A DNA stretch of 64,000 nucleotides from Candidatus Thorarchaeota archaeon (GCA_004524445.1 SDNP01000003.1:49117-113116); one strand, 5' to 3'. Shown: positions 25,547-34,938, counted from the first letter of the stretch. A program made the numbers and translations. Notes: generated by a model not told the origin, from the letters alone.

Positions 25547-26431
25547 TCAAGAGGGTTTGCGAATCATGACTACATTCTTGTTCTCAGCACAACCCACATG
25601 CCCTGCAACAGGAGCACACTTCGTTCTCATTATATGAACAGTGGGAGCCTTTGGCTCAAACTCAGTCATACTCTCGAAGTTTCCCATTCCTTTTGCCACG
25701 ACTAATTCTGCATTTTCTAGCATCTCCAAAAAGGATTCTGAATTGCGTTCACGATTGACCCCAATGGCAGGAGCACCCGTATCAATTACTGCGTCAGCAT
25801 AATCTGAGAGACCTACAGCTTCAGCATCTTCTCTTGTGGCATCATTTAGAATTGGGCCGCCCTTTACTACGGCATAGACTTCTGTTCCGAGTCGTTTCAT
25901 CTCTCGAATTAGAATCATATCCAAGACAACCTCTCCAGCATTATCCATCAGATACAATGCAGCATTTGCATTCTTACAGTAGTTGTAAAACGCCTCTACC
26001 TCATCAACAGCGAGATCTTCTTCCACATTGTGAACAATTTCCTTCAACTCATCAAGACTGAACTCACGACCAGATACATCGAATTCGATAGAATTAGCCG
26101 CAGCAGCAATCAAGGCAGCTTTTCTGAATTTGCTTCTTGCATCATCTTCATTATCTACAATCTGCAGTAGCTCGGGTAAGATACTCAACGCCATCTTATT
26201 GGACAGCTGCTTCAACTCTGCATAGGGGTCTTTGCCAGTCATTTTCTGTACAAGAAGATCCCTCTCGGTCCCAATATGACTGGGTACTGAGTCGGGGCCA
26301 AAATTCTCACCAAGCATTTTGAGCATCTCACGTGCAACTTCCATCTGAAGCTCAGGATCATCTGATGCCAACTTGGTCTGCTTTATTGCTCGTTCAAGAA
26401 GACAGTGGGCACACTGAAGAGATACCTTCAT
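25547..26431 (-). CDS. DUF89 (ARMT1-like) metal-dependent damage-control phosphatase
   Basis: 294 residues. N-terminal CAHC (C8, C11) is typical of the short archaeal DUF89 group. A helical domain (~20-130) leads to the metal-binding motif LMDNAGEVVLD (~166), then VVKGGPILNDATREDA, NRERNSESFLEML and VVAKGMGNFE. The family dephosphorylates damaged or over-reduced sugar phosphates and related metabolites. GGAG lies 7 nt before the ATG. It is followed 49 bp away by the triosephosphate isomerase on the same strand (upstream), in keeping with a sugar-phosphate repair role. Confidence 0.88.
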   Translation of the reverse strand: MKVSLQCAHCLLERAIKQTKLASDDPELQMEVAREMLKMLGENFGPDSVPSHIGTERDLLVQKMTGKDPYAELKQLSNKMALSILPELLQIVDNEDDARSKFRKAALIAAAANSIEFDVSGREFSLDELKEIVHNVEEDLAVDEVEAFYNYCKNANAALYLMDNAGEVVLDMILIREMKRLGTEVYAVVKGGPILNDATREDAEAVGLSDYADAVIDTGAPAIGVNRERNSESFLEMLENAELVVAKGMGNFESMTEFEPKAPTVHIMRTKCAPVAGHVGCAENKNVVMIRKPS

Positions 26432-26485
26432 GATTTTTCTCCAAGCTGTGGCGGAAACGATAGCTGAAAAACCATATGGAAGAGG

Positions 26486-27169
26486 CTACTTGAGAATAGG
26501 TCGAATTAAATCCTTGAGGACTTCTTCGGGTGAATCAGCCTTTGCTACTGCGGATGCCAATAGAACCCCCTGTGAGCCCAATTTGAGAGCAGACTCCACA
26601 TCATCACCAGAGCCAATCCCTGCTCCACAGAGTATAGCCGTCTTTTCATTGACTTTTCTGATTTGCTCGACTGTTCCGCTGATGATTTCTGGCTGAGCCT
26701 GAGATACTGAGATTCCAGTTCCAATAAGCTCTGGAGGTTCGACTGCAACAGCAGAGGGGTTCATAGTTGCAGCGGCAACGCTAACAACGGGATTATTGGT
26801 GCAAACAATCGTATAGAGATGAAGTTCCTCTGCCTTTCTGATGCTAGCCTCAATGTCGGCCAGTTGCATGCGATTCTCAGAGTGATTAAGAAGTGTGCCT
26901 GAACATCCTGATTCGACCAATGCCTCGCCCAATACATGCCCGGTAAATCGTCCTGGATCTCCAGGGGCCATATGTTGTGCGAAGACAGGAATATCTACTG
27001 CTCGCGATACACGATATAAATCGGGAGCCTGAGGGGCAACAACAATAGATACATCGAATTCCTTTGCAATTCTCTCGCAAGATTGTGCAATTAGAACTGC
27101 CTTTTCACCAGTAGCCTGAGGATATGTTTTGAAATTAATTGCAATGACAGGGAGGTCTATGTCTACCAT
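26486..27169 (-). CDS. tpiA: Triosephosphate isomerase (archaeal type)
   Basis: 227 residues from the ATG at 27169, the usual archaeal TIM length. The open frame extends 43 codons upstream, but that extension is unrelated to TIM. Catalytic residues: Asn/Lys in AINFKTY, His in LLNHSENR, and Glu in VEPPELIGTG. The C-terminal phosphate-binding loop is GAGIGSGDD. It interconverts dihydroxyacetone phosphate and glyceraldehyde 3-phosphate. With the FBP aldolase and FBP aldolase/phosphatase at 30-32 kb it makes a loose gluconeogenesis neighbourhood. GGAG sits just upstream of the ATG. Confidence 0.95.
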   Translation of the reverse strand: MVDIDLPVIAINFKTYPQATGEKAVLIAQSCERIAKEFDVSIVVAPQAPDLYRVSRAVDIPVFAQHMAPGDPGRFTGHVLGEALVESGCSGTLLNHSENRMQLADIEASIRKAEELHLYTIVCTNNPVVSVAAATMNPSAVAVEPPELIGTGISVSQAQPEIISGTVEQIRKVNEKTAILCGAGIGSGDDVESALKLGSQGVLLASAVAKADSPEEVLKDLIRPILK

Positions 27170-27251
27170 GATACTCCATCCAATATGCATGAAAGAATTG
27201 GTTCTTTCAGGAAACAGGCAGGTCTGTGCCCACCTATTAAAGTTGCTTTCC

Positions 27252-27803
27252 TTATCTGGCAGCGCCGATGAGCAATTTGAGTGTAGGTACCCTCGCATAT
27301 CCTCGTCGGTTCAGATTAGTGATTGGTTTTCGAAGCTCTATCTTAACAAACTTGCCCGGTCCCGGATCTTTGTAATACTTTAGGTAAATCTCCGAGAATT
27401 TTTCAAACGAGGGGGCATCAAGAAGTTCCTGCGTTACATCGTTTGCAATTCTAATGAATACATCCTCTTCCGGAGATGTCCCTGATTCAATTTTTACTTC
27501 ACCCATTGATTCCTTCGTAACATGGAACCTTTCGCCCATAGTCATAAATTCGAGTGAGAAATGATCAGGCGCCTCAATGCTATCTGCCCAAACGGGTTCT
27601 GTCAGCAAATACTTGAGTCGATCTTGTAGAGATGAATGGTAGGGAATAGTTTCAGCGGGGGTACTAGGCGCCTCTTGCTGTGGCAGTTCAGGTTCAGCAG
27701 GTGTTTCTTCTTCTACCTCATCTTCCTTTTCTTCTACTTCGGCCTCTTTTTCTTCTTTCTCGTCTTCTTCCTTCTTTCCGAGTCCTAATAATCTTCTTAG
27801 CAT
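27252..27803 (-). CDS. Hypothetical protein: acidic N-terminal tract, SCP2-like C-terminal domain
   Basis: 183 residues from the ATG at 27803, with GAGG 9 nt upstream; ATG 27818 is an alternative. MLRRLLGLGKKEE is followed by a Glu/Lys repeat tract and a Pro-rich spacer to ~65. A folded domain (~70-183) contains FSLEFMTMGERFHVT, EDVFIRIANDVTQELLDA and FEKFSEIYLKYYKDPGPGKFVKIEL, a pattern resembling SCP2/sterol-carrier proteins. The family call is tentative. It sits between the tpiA gene and a ribbon-helix-helix regulator on the same strand. Confidence 0.6.
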   Translation of the reverse strand: MLRRLLGLGKKEEDEKEEKEAEVEEKEDEVEEETPAEPELPQQEAPSTPAETIPYHSSLQDRLKYLLTEPVWADSIEAPDHFSLEFMTMGERFHVTKESMGEVKIESGTSPEEDVFIRIANDVTQELLDAPSFEKFSEIYLKYYKDPGPGKFVKIELRKPITNLNRRGYARVPTLKLLIGAAR

Positions 27804-27933
27804 CGTGGTATTCCTCATTTTTTGTCCGATTGAGTAGCAGTTCAAATTCTATTGTCAATCATGAATCTTCATTAATTATGGAGTTGGAATTGCTCACACA
27901 AAAACATACTTCAGTTGTACTCACTGAAGAATT

Positions 27934-28164
27934 CTACTTGACTGGCTGTATTTTTGATGTGGCTTCAAGAGGGGATAATTTATCCAGCTGCGCCACCAGT
28001 GGAACTGTGCTTGTTCTAGTATTCTGCCCCCAAAGCTCATCTACGAGAAGGTCTCGAATGGCAATTCGAATGACTTCTGACCGATTTGGATACATGCCCT
28101 CGTTAATCAACCTGTCAACACCTTCAACATACGATTCAGGCATGCATATCGTTACGACTTTCAT
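27934..28164 (-). CDS. Ribbon-helix-helix (CopG/NikR-type) regulator
   Basis: 76 residues from the ATG at 28164; a TTG three codons upstream is less likely. MKVVTICMPESYVEGVDRL is the DNA-contacting beta strand and first helix, and PNRSEVIRIAIRDLL is the second helix, the defining ribbon-helix-helix core. The C-terminal 30 residues (VPLVAQLDKLSPLEA) lack the NikR metal-binding His set, so no metal sensing is implied. Target unknown; the flanking gene at 27803 or itself is possible. Confidence 0.82.
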   Translation of the reverse strand: MKVVTICMPESYVEGVDRLINEGMYPNRSEVIRIAIRDLLVDELWGQNTRTSTVPLVAQLDKLSPLEATSKIQPVK

Positions 28165-28246
28165 GTAGACCAACTTCGTGAAGGAGCTTATTCGTAATTA
28201 AACGGTGTCTGATTGCTGTGGGTACTGGGGTAATACTAGGTCACAT

Positions 28247-29290
28247 TTATGGAGTTTCAAGGACTATTTTTCCAAATTGTTCACCATTTTCTAGGATTTT
28301 GTGGGCTTCGCTAGCCTTTGATAAGGGCAAAGTTCGGTCAATGACGGGCTTTAGTTTGCCTGCCCATATTAAGTCCAGTACATCGCGTAATTCAGAACGG
28401 CTAGCCATGGTACTGCCCAGAATCTCCAACTGATTCCAAAACACAAGGTTAACATTTGTTACAGCTTTTTGACCTGAAGTTGCTCCACAAGTAACCAAAC
28501 GACCGCCCTTTTTCAGACTACGAAGGCTCTTCTGCCAAGTCGCTTCTCCAACAGAGTCGAAAACGACATCCACACCACGTGAATTAGTCTTGCTCCATAT
28601 CTCCTTATGGAAATCTGGCTTGTCGATGTAGTTTATGCCATAATCGGCACCCATTCTTTCAGCTTTTTTGAGTTTTGCATCCGATGAGCTGGTTACAAAG
28701 ACTGTTGCTCCGGTGACTTTTGAGATTTGCAGTGCTGCAAGAGCTACACCGCCCCCAATTCCGATAATGAGTACTTTTTGACCTGGCTTCACTCTAGCTT
28801 TAGTTATCATTAATCGCCACGCAGTCATGAAAGTCAATGGCACAGCGGCAGCTTCTGAAAAAGTTAGATCCACAGAATCAGGAATGGGTATTATATTCTC
28901 ATGATGGATCCCAAATAGCTCAGCATAGCCCCCTCTAACATGTTCTCCGATAATCTGAAAATCGGGGCATAGCGATTCCTCTCCTCTGATGCAAGCGTGA
29001 CAACTACCGCAGGATAAAGCCGGATCAACTATGACTCGTTGGCCTTCTTTTATGGATGACGGCACTTGTTCACCCGTTTCTTTGACAACTCCTGATATGT
29101 CGCTTCCAAGAATATGAGGCATCTCTAACTCGATTCCCGGAATGCCATTCCTTACAAAGAGGTCCAGATGATTCAGTGCCACTGCTTTTACATCGATTAT
29201 AACGGAGTTAGGTTGAACCTTGGGTTCCTCTATCTCTGTGTATTCTAATACCTCGGGTCCACCGTGTTTGTGAAATAATGTCGCCTTCAT
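28247..29290 (-). CDS. Zinc-type MDR alcohol dehydrogenase/quinone-reductase-like
   Basis: 347 residues, MDR superfamily. GroES-like domain with ILGSDISGVV (the catalytic-zinc His-Glu pair of classical ADH is replaced by S-D). The structural-zinc loop CGSCHACIRGEESLC (~94-108) is intact. The Rossmann domain has IIGIGGGVALAALQ (~175-188). Loss of the HE pair suggests it is closer to quinone or enoyl reductases than to a zinc alcohol dehydrogenase. GAGGTGTCACA precedes the ATG and a TATA-like CTATATTC lies about 30 bp upstream. Confidence 0.85.
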   Translation of the reverse strand: MKATLFHKHGGPEVLEYTEIEEPKVQPNSVIIDVKAVALNHLDLFVRNGIPGIELEMPHILGSDISGVVKETGEQVPSSIKEGQRVIVDPALSCGSCHACIRGEESLCPDFQIIGEHVRGGYAELFGIHHENIIPIPDSVDLTFSEAAAVPLTFMTAWRLMITKARVKPGQKVLIIGIGGGVALAALQISKVTGATVFVTSSSDAKLKKAERMGADYGINYIDKPDFHKEIWSKTNSRGVDVVFDSVGEATWQKSLRSLKKGGRLVTCGATSGQKAVTNVNLVFWNQLEILGSTMASRSELRDVLDLIWAGKLKPVIDRTLPLSKASEAHKILENGEQFGKIVLETP

Positions 29291-29415
29291 TGTGACACCT
29301 CAAATTAAAGAATATAGGTAGAGAACAACAAAAAAGGCTTTCATATAGTATTCCAGCATCAACTGTGGGATTTCAGCTTTCACCAAAGATAAAACCAACC
29401 GATTTCTGATAGAAC

Positions 29416-29712
29416 TTGGTGAAAACTTTGGGAAAAGGCGGAAAAGTTCGAGCTAGTCACATACTGGTTGATAAGCACAGCAAAGCACTTGATATCATCA
29501 AGAAAATACAAGAGGGCGAAAAATTCGAAACCATGGCAAAGAATCACAGCGAATGTCCATCTAGGAAAAAGGGTGGGGATTTAGGCTGGTTTGGGCGTGG
29601 TCAGATGGTCAAGGAGTTTGAGAGAACAGTCTATGATATGAATGTCGGACAAATGACTCATGAGCCAGTAAAGACAAAATTTGGCTATCATGTCATAAAG
29701 AGAACTGGTTAG
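29416..29712 (+). CDS. Parvulin-type peptidyl-prolyl cis-trans isomerase
   Basis: 98 residues from TTG 29416 (GTG 29419 equally possible; no ribosome binding site). A single PpiC domain: VRASHILVDKHSKA, FETMAKNHSECPSRKKGGDLGWFGRGQMVKEFE, and KTKFGYHVIKRTG. It catalyses proline isomerisation during protein folding. No signal peptide, so a free-standing cytosolic parvulin, which is uncommon but known in archaea. Confidence 0.92.
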   Translation: MVKTLGKGGKVRASHILVDKHSKALDIIKKIQEGEKFETMAKNHSECPSRKKGGDLGWFGRGQMVKEFERTVYDMNVGQMTHEPVKTKFGYHVIKRTG

Positions 29713-29786
29713 AATATATTCTAACGACCTCCCTTAGAATACCTATGAAAGGGGGACGAGAAGGTCCCACCTTTCCTATACGGTCT

Positions 29787-30938
29787 CTATTCAGCTGAAC
29801 CAGATGTGTCCTTGCTCTTATCTTCCGGGACTATTTCTTCTTCTGAGAATCTAGCGGCACATTTGTCCAATACTCGTGGAAGGGTAGTATACTCCATTGA
29901 TGCTTCTTCAAGTCTGTGACCCGGTTCGAAAGGTCCGATTCGTCGAAGGTAATCGGCTATCTCCATAGCACGCTGCCGAGTTATATCAAAGGCAACATCC
30001 TCAAACAGATCAACAGGTCCGACGAGTGACCCATTGCAGACCTGGAAACCAAGACCAATAACTCTGGGCGGACCATCAAAGCGTGTGCAACGTGAGTCTT
30101 TGATTGCAACAGGCATCAGTGGACCAACGTGAGAACCTCTCATCCAACCAGCCACAAGATGTGGGAGGGTGAATGCTTCAAGTACCTCGCCCATAGCAGG
30201 GAGTCCTGAGTGCGCGCGAACTATAGCTACAGGGTCGTCCTTCCCTACGTACTTGCCAGCTACCATGTGGAGTTTGTCAGTACTGACAGATGCTGTTATC
30301 ATGCCGTCATTTCGGTAGACTTTCTTGATCGTATATCTGCTCGTACTACCCAAGAGAGCCAAAACATCGTACATTTCAGCAGGGCATTTCATTTCGATAA
30401 AGCAGGGAATCTCTTTTTTGATGTCCTGGATAACGAACGAAAATCCTCCATGCAAGTTGGGATCAATGACTAATCCTGCAGTGTTGAAGGGGTCAGCAAA
30501 TATCCTAAATAGCGGGTAATTGAAGGCACCCGGGTCCGTCTTGTCCGCCATAAAGATAGCAATAGGTTCCGATTTCCTCTCAGTGATAGTCATTTCAGCT
30601 GATCCAGGGCCCATACCCTTGACATTCCCGCTGAAGGTGTCTGATAGGAGGTCCTGACCTGCGGCATATATTTTATGCTCTCTCCCCATTTCTGCACATT
30701 TCATAAATGTGTCCCATGCAAGTTTATGAATCTCTTCGTTATCCTCACCCTTGAAGTGGGTCATAATCAATTCAAGGTCGTCACCAGCGTGAGTGACATA
30801 GAAATCATTAATGATCTTCTTCTCGGCTGCTTCTTTCATTTCCTTTCGAGCAAATTCCAAAATGAAATCGGGAACAATAACATGTCCAGCTAGAGAGCCA
30901 ATGTCTGCCTTGATTACGCTGATTGTAGTTTCAACCAT
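29787..30938 (-). CDS. fbp: Fructose-1,6-bisphosphate aldolase/phosphatase (bifunctional)
   Basis: 383 residues, the type V FBPase of archaea. It makes fructose 6-phosphate directly from triose phosphates. Family hallmarks: ISVIKADIGSLAGH at the N-terminus, HAGDDLELIMTH, LLSDTFSGNVKGMGPG, MADKTDPGAFNYPLFRIFADPFNTAGL, and a late GPPRVIGLGFQ. The Mg-binding Asp cluster is represented by D12 and the DD pair near residue 53. A terminal acidic/Ser tail follows. It lies about 170 bp downstream of FBP aldolase on the same strand, with its own AT-rich promoter between them. Confidence 0.95.
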   Translation of the reverse strand: MVETTISVIKADIGSLAGHVIVPDFILEFARKEMKEAAEKKIINDFYVTHAGDDLELIMTHFKGEDNEEIHKLAWDTFMKCAEMGREHKIYAAGQDLLSDTFSGNVKGMGPGSAEMTITERKSEPIAIFMADKTDPGAFNYPLFRIFADPFNTAGLVIDPNLHGGFSFVIQDIKKEIPCFIEMKCPAEMYDVLALLGSTSRYTIKKVYRNDGMITASVSTDKLHMVAGKYVGKDDPVAIVRAHSGLPAMGEVLEAFTLPHLVAGWMRGSHVGPLMPVAIKDSRCTRFDGPPRVIGLGFQVCNGSLVGPVDLFEDVAFDITRQRAMEIADYLRRIGPFEPGHRLEEASMEYTTLPRVLDKCAARFSEEEIVPEDKSKDTSGSAE

Positions 30939-31046
30939 TTTATAATTGCTCCAATCCTTGTCCGTTGAGAGCCTTTTCCCGTTCTCTCACAAGAGCGGGC
31001 AGCGGAGGAAGCTAATAGAACTTTCGACTCCTGACGTTTTCAAAGG

Positions 31047-31084
31047 CCCCTAAGTTGACAGGGGTATTATACAGCTATATAATA
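31047..31084 (-). promoter_or_regulatory. Inter-operon signal between fba and fbp: hairpin and AT palindrome
   Basis: TATTATA (31065-31071) and TATAATA (31078-31084) form a 7-bp dyad with a 6-nt spacer, and CCCCT/AGGGG (31047-31051, 31060-31064) form a small hairpin beside it. Read on the minus strand, this begins about 25 bp past the fba stop and lies about 110-150 bp before the fbp ATG. It may serve as the fba terminator and the fbp promoter. Distance to the ATG is long, so confidence is low. Confidence 0.35.
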
Positions 31085-31109
31085 GTGTCGTCATTCTTGC
31101 AATGTGACC

Positions 31110-32003
31110 TTATTTTATCTCTAGCATGAGACCTTTCAATCTATTCGTAATATCAAGTGCATCTTCCCACTCTCTTTGCCAGACATTGCGACCAAATATT
31201 AGACCAGTAGCACCCTGTTCAAGGCAGACTTTTGCCCGATGTAACAGGTCCTCATCACTAATCTTGCTTCCACCAGAGAAGAGAACTTTTGTACGTCCAG
31301 CCGATTTTATGACCTTTCTAACGCGTCCTTCATAATCTAGCTCAAGGCTATCGTAAGGGGCAGGTTGATCATTACGAGTTTCTGGGTCATCTTCAGGCAC
31401 ATTTAACTTGACAATGTCGGCACCCAACTCATTTGCCACTCTAGCTGCATAATCGACTGCATAGAGTGAGTCGCGACCCCCTTTCTTGGCTATTGCTGAG
31501 CCCCGAGGATAGGACCACATGATAATCGGCATACCATATCTCTCAGCTTTTTTCTTTACTTGTCTAAATTGCGTGAAATCTGCAACCTGATTTGGACTTC
31601 CTACATACAAGGTATACCCAACAGCATCAGCACCAATCCTCACTGCATCTTCAACAGAGCCAGTCATTGGTGATAGTGCATTGTCATCAGAGGGAATTCT
31701 TGTTTTGCCGTTTATCTTAAGGACAATGGGCACGCTTCCCGCATACTTCCTCGCATATTTCTCAGCAAGTCCCAAGTGCAGAGCAATACCAGAGAATCCA
31801 CCCTCCTTTGCCAGTCTAAACTGGAAATCGGGGTCTTCAGAAACAGGATTTGGGAAGAAGTCCACCGGACCGTGCTCCATTCCTTGATCAATTGGGAGAA
31901 TGAGAAGATGACCATTCCCCGGTCCATGTTCATACATCATTCTGTGCAGCCGCACGCGTTTCCCTAGATTCAGCTGCTCCATTTCATCCAGAAGGTCCGT
32001 CAT
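31110..32003 (-). CDS. fba: Class I fructose-bisphosphate aldolase (archaeal DhnA type)
   Basis: 297 residues, Schiff-base TIM barrel. LPIDQGMEHGP (~37-47), IVLKINGK, GYTLYVGSPNQ, the Schiff-base-region strand ADIVKLNVPEDD, and the phosphate-binding LFSGGSK and GATGLIFGRNVWQRE motifs are all typical of archaeal FBP aldolase/DhnA. It cleaves fructose 1,6-bisphosphate to triose phosphates. It overlaps functionally with the downstream bifunctional FBP aldolase/phosphatase, so this copy likely serves glycolysis or sugar synthesis. TAGGTAAG precedes the ATG. Confidence 0.94.
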   Translation of the reverse strand: MTDLLDEMEQLNLGKRVRLHRMMYEHGPGNGHLLILPIDQGMEHGPVDFFPNPVSEDPDFQFRLAKEGGFSGIALHLGLAEKYARKYAGSVPIVLKINGKTRIPSDDNALSPMTGSVEDAVRIGADAVGYTLYVGSPNQVADFTQFRQVKKKAERYGMPIIMWSYPRGSAIAKKGGRDSLYAVDYAARVANELGADIVKLNVPEDDPETRNDQPAPYDSLELDYEGRVRKVIKSAGRTKVLFSGGSKISDEDLLHRAKVCLEQGATGLIFGRNVWQREWEDALDITNRLKGLMLEIK

Positions 32004-32100
32004 GTTATCTTACCTACAGAATGCTCTGCTCATTTCCCTTATGAATGATTAGACCATTGATACTAGCATCAATTATGATGCAAAAACCACAAATTGCACG

Positions 32101-32955
32101 GTGACAATGGAAGAGTGTGTGAGAGATATGCCTGAAAAGAGAGTATCTGCAGATAGACCAGTCACCCAGGAAAGAGAACAATACCATCTTGAGGTCAAGG
32201 AGGGAGATGTGGCTTCGACAGTTATAGTCCCAGGCGACCCGGGGCGAGTTGAGAAGATAAGCTCCCAATGGGACGAGGCCTCAGAAGTTGCCAGACACCG
32301 ACAATTCGTCACTCATACTGGAAAATACAAGAATGCGCCAATCTCAGCATGTTCAACAGGAATTGGAGGGCCAGGCGCAGCGATTGTAGTCGAAGAGCTT
32401 GCCAATGTTGGCGCGCGTAATTTTCTCAGGGTAGGGTCTACTGCCACCTTAAAGCCCGATATCGAAATTGGTGATTTGATTATTTCCACGGGAGCTGTTA
32501 GGTTAGAGGGAACGAGCAGGCAATATGTTCGGCAAGAGTATCCAGCAAGTCCGTCATACGAGTTCATTCTAGCACTGATTGAAGCAGCCGAGTCACTCGG
32601 TGTCACTTATCATCTTGGACTATCTGCATCCACAGATTCCTTCTACTTGGGACAGTCGCGTCCCGGGTTCCAAGGATATACCCAGAGTTTCAGTGAACAA
32701 CTAATCACGGATTTGACCAAAGCTAACGTTGCGAACTTCGAGATGGAGGCAGCAACTATATTCACTCTAGGCAACATTTACGGATTCAGAACTGGTGCAG
32801 TTTGTGCCGTATATGCTAATCGTGTTAGAAATGAGTTTGAGGTAAAAGGCGAGAAAGATGTGATTAGATGCGGAAATGAAGCTGTTAAGATTCTTCATGA
32901 AATGGATGAAGAGAAAGGCGATAAGGAGAAGAAGTACTGGATGCGCGGTCTCTAG
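32101..32955 (+). CDS. udp: Uridine phosphorylase-family nucleoside phosphorylase
   Basis: 284 residues from GTG 32101; ATGs at 32107 and 32128 are possible and the homologous region begins near the latter. NP-1 family signatures: VIVPGDPGRVEKI (phosphate loop), CSTGIGGPGAAIVVEEL, RVGSTATLKPDIEIGDLII and the substrate-binding FEMEAATIFTLG. It phosphorolyses uridine, or another nucleoside, to base and ribose 1-phosphate. Divergent from fba with 97 bp between starts. Confidence 0.9.
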   Translation: MTMEECVRDMPEKRVSADRPVTQEREQYHLEVKEGDVASTVIVPGDPGRVEKISSQWDEASEVARHRQFVTHTGKYKNAPISACSTGIGGPGAAIVVEELANVGARNFLRVGSTATLKPDIEIGDLIISTGAVRLEGTSRQYVRQEYPASPSYEFILALIEAAESLGVTYHLGLSASTDSFYLGQSRPGFQGYTQSFSEQLITDLTKANVANFEMEAATIFTLGNIYGFRTGAVCAVYANRVRNEFEVKGEKDVIRCGNEAVKILHEMDEEKGDKEKKYWMRGL

Positions 32956-32966
32956 TAGATTATGCT

Positions 32967-34781
32967 CTACTTCCCAACGTAGTAGTATTCATTCGCCGCC
33001 TTCTGTTGCTGATCAAGCTGAGAACCCTCCTTGTTGACTCGAGGTCTTCCTGTCTGAGGATCTCGTCGGAATGTGACTCCCATCTGGGATAAGAAGGCAT
33101 TCATACCCTTTCGCAGGGTCATGACTTGTGAGGCTCTGCCTTTCTTCCCAGGAATGCCATCAAAGACCACCATACTATCGCTCAAATAATCAGCCATGAG
33201 AATTGAGTGCTCTACAACAAATGCAGTTCTCAATTTATCTTGGACAAGTTTGCGTATAGCGCGCGAGGAAGCCAGACGCTGTTCAATGTCCAAGAAGGCA
33301 GATGGTTCATCCAGGAGGTAAATGTCCGCGTCCCTCGCAAGACATGCAGCTATTGCGGCTCGCTGTAATTCTCCACCACTGAGGTCTGCAACACCATGAT
33401 CAATAAGATGCTCCAGACCAAGTCTTCGAATCACCGTGGTCTTGAAATCCGCAGTGTCTACGTTGTTACCGCCAGCCTCGCGCAAATACATCCGCACAGT
33501 CCCAGGGTAGTTCTGCTCGATGTACTGAGGCTTGTAACTCACCTTCAACTCGAAACCAGTAGCGGTCTGCGTTGGAACCTCACCCACGTCTGGCTCTAAT
33601 ATACCTGCCAACATCTTTACGAAGGTTGTCTTGCCAATACCATTAGGTCCCAGAATTCCTACAATCTGACCCTTTTTCACACTGCCACCTTGAACTTCTA
33701 GCTCGAAGTCCTCAAACTGCTTCTTCATATCTTGGTACTCGAGCAGAGTCTTTGCTCCAGCAAACTCATTATCTTGTGCGGTCATACCTTTGAAAGAAAT
33801 GGAAGTGTCTCTGAATCGCATATTTTCGTCTGGAATATACCCATCGAGGAATATATTAATGCCAACTCTCGTTCCATGTGGATGGGACACTATTCCGTAT
33901 ACACCGGGATCACCGTAGAACATGCAAATCAAATCTGATACGTAGTCCAAAATAGAGAGGTCATGCTCCACAACTACTACTGTCTTGCCCATCTCTGAGA
34001 GTTCTCTTATGGCTCGGCCGACGCGGAGTCGTTCTCGGACATCAAGATATGCAGTCGGTTCATCGAAGAAGTACACGTCGCCTTCACGTATGATCGCTGC
34101 AGTAATAGCAACTCGCTGTAATTCCCCACCGCTTAGAAACTTAATAGGTCGTTCCCAAATATCAGTTAGATTCATTGTTGTCTTAAGCTCATTCAACCGT
34201 CCTGAGGAATCAGCGCTCTCAAGTAATTCATGAATCGGTTTGTCTGCAATCGATTCCATTTTGGGAAGTTCGGTTATTGTCTGAGGTTTGTGAATTGGTG
34301 TGATTTCATTTGACCTGATTTTTTCGAAAAATGGTTGAAGTTCAGACCCTCGGTATTGTAGAATAATCTCATCCCAATCGGGAGGATCATCAATTCGTCC
34401 AAGGTTTGGTTTCAATTCCCCGGCCAAGATTTGAATTGCAGTTGTCTTGCCGACTCCATTGGGTCCTATCAAGCCCAAGACCTTTCCTTCTTTGGGAATA
34501 GGCATCCTAAATAGCTCGAATCCATTGACACCGAAACGGTGTGTACCATCGCTTTTCAACTTCTCAGGCAGGTTAACTACTGTAATGACATGGAAGGGAC
34601 ATTTTTTAACGCACATAGCAGCGCCTGAACAGAGCTCCTCAACGATAATAGGGGGTTTATCAGGCCCGTCTGGAAAAATGACTGTTTCATCTCCAGTTCT
34701 AACTCTGGGACAAAATCGTCTGCACTCATGATTGCAATCTGTTGGTCTGCATCGTTCACGGTCAATAACAGAGATACGCAT
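32967..34781 (-). CDS. rli1: ABCE1/RLI ribosome recycling ATPase
   Basis: 604 residues. The N-terminal Fe-S domain contains C11, C16, C20, C24 (RCRPTDCNHECRRFCP) and a second CxxxxxCxxxCP set in LCSGAAMCVKKCPF. Two ABC cassettes follow, with Walker A GPNGVGKTT and GPNGIGKTT, signatures LSGGELQR in both, and Walker B YFFDEPTAYLD and YLLDEPSAFLD. It splits the ribosome after termination with aRF1/Pelota. Universal and single-copy in archaea, so a good phylogenetic marker for this contig. Confidence 0.97.
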   Translation of the reverse strand: MRISVIDRERCRPTDCNHECRRFCPRVRTGDETVIFPDGPDKPPIIVEELCSGAAMCVKKCPFHVITVVNLPEKLKSDGTHRFGVNGFELFRMPIPKEGKVLGLIGPNGVGKTTAIQILAGELKPNLGRIDDPPDWDEIILQYRGSELQPFFEKIRSNEITPIHKPQTITELPKMESIADKPIHELLESADSSGRLNELKTTMNLTDIWERPIKFLSGGELQRVAITAAIIREGDVYFFDEPTAYLDVRERLRVGRAIRELSEMGKTVVVVEHDLSILDYVSDLICMFYGDPGVYGIVSHPHGTRVGINIFLDGYIPDENMRFRDTSISFKGMTAQDNEFAGAKTLLEYQDMKKQFEDFELEVQGGSVKKGQIVGILGPNGIGKTTFVKMLAGILEPDVGEVPTQTATGFELKVSYKPQYIEQNYPGTVRMYLREAGGNNVDTADFKTTVIRRLGLEHLIDHGVADLSGGELQRAAIAACLARDADIYLLDEPSAFLDIEQRLASSRAIRKLVQDKLRTAFVVEHSILMADYLSDSMVVFDGIPGKKGRASQVMTLRKGMNAFLSQMGVTFRRDPQTGRPRVNKEGSQLDQQQKAANEYYYVGK

Positions 34782-34826
34782 TCCGGGGTCAACACCAATA
34801 CTGATTCAAAGAGGTTGAGCTCTCAC

Positions 34827-34838
34827 CGCTTTATAGCG
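34827..34838 (-). promoter_or_regulatory. Palindromic TATA element of rli1
   Basis: The bases CGCTTTATAGCG contain the minus-strand TATA CTATAAAG centred about 50 bp before the rli1 ATG at 34781, flanked by CGCT/AGCG arms that make a near-perfect palindrome. A TATA in a palindrome could also fire on the plus strand towards the weak ORF at 34939. Confidence 0.45.
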
Positions 34839-34938
34839 ATTTGGCTAGATGATTTCTCGGTCGTATCCAATATAGGAACTATGGCACCATTGCAAAACCT
34901 TTTGTTGCCAATAAACAAGGTCGAGTTGGGCCGTAAAA

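Noticed and set aside
27170-27298. Extended N-terminus of triosephosphate isomerase
   Set aside because: The extra residues do not match the family, and the usual start falls at ATG 27169.
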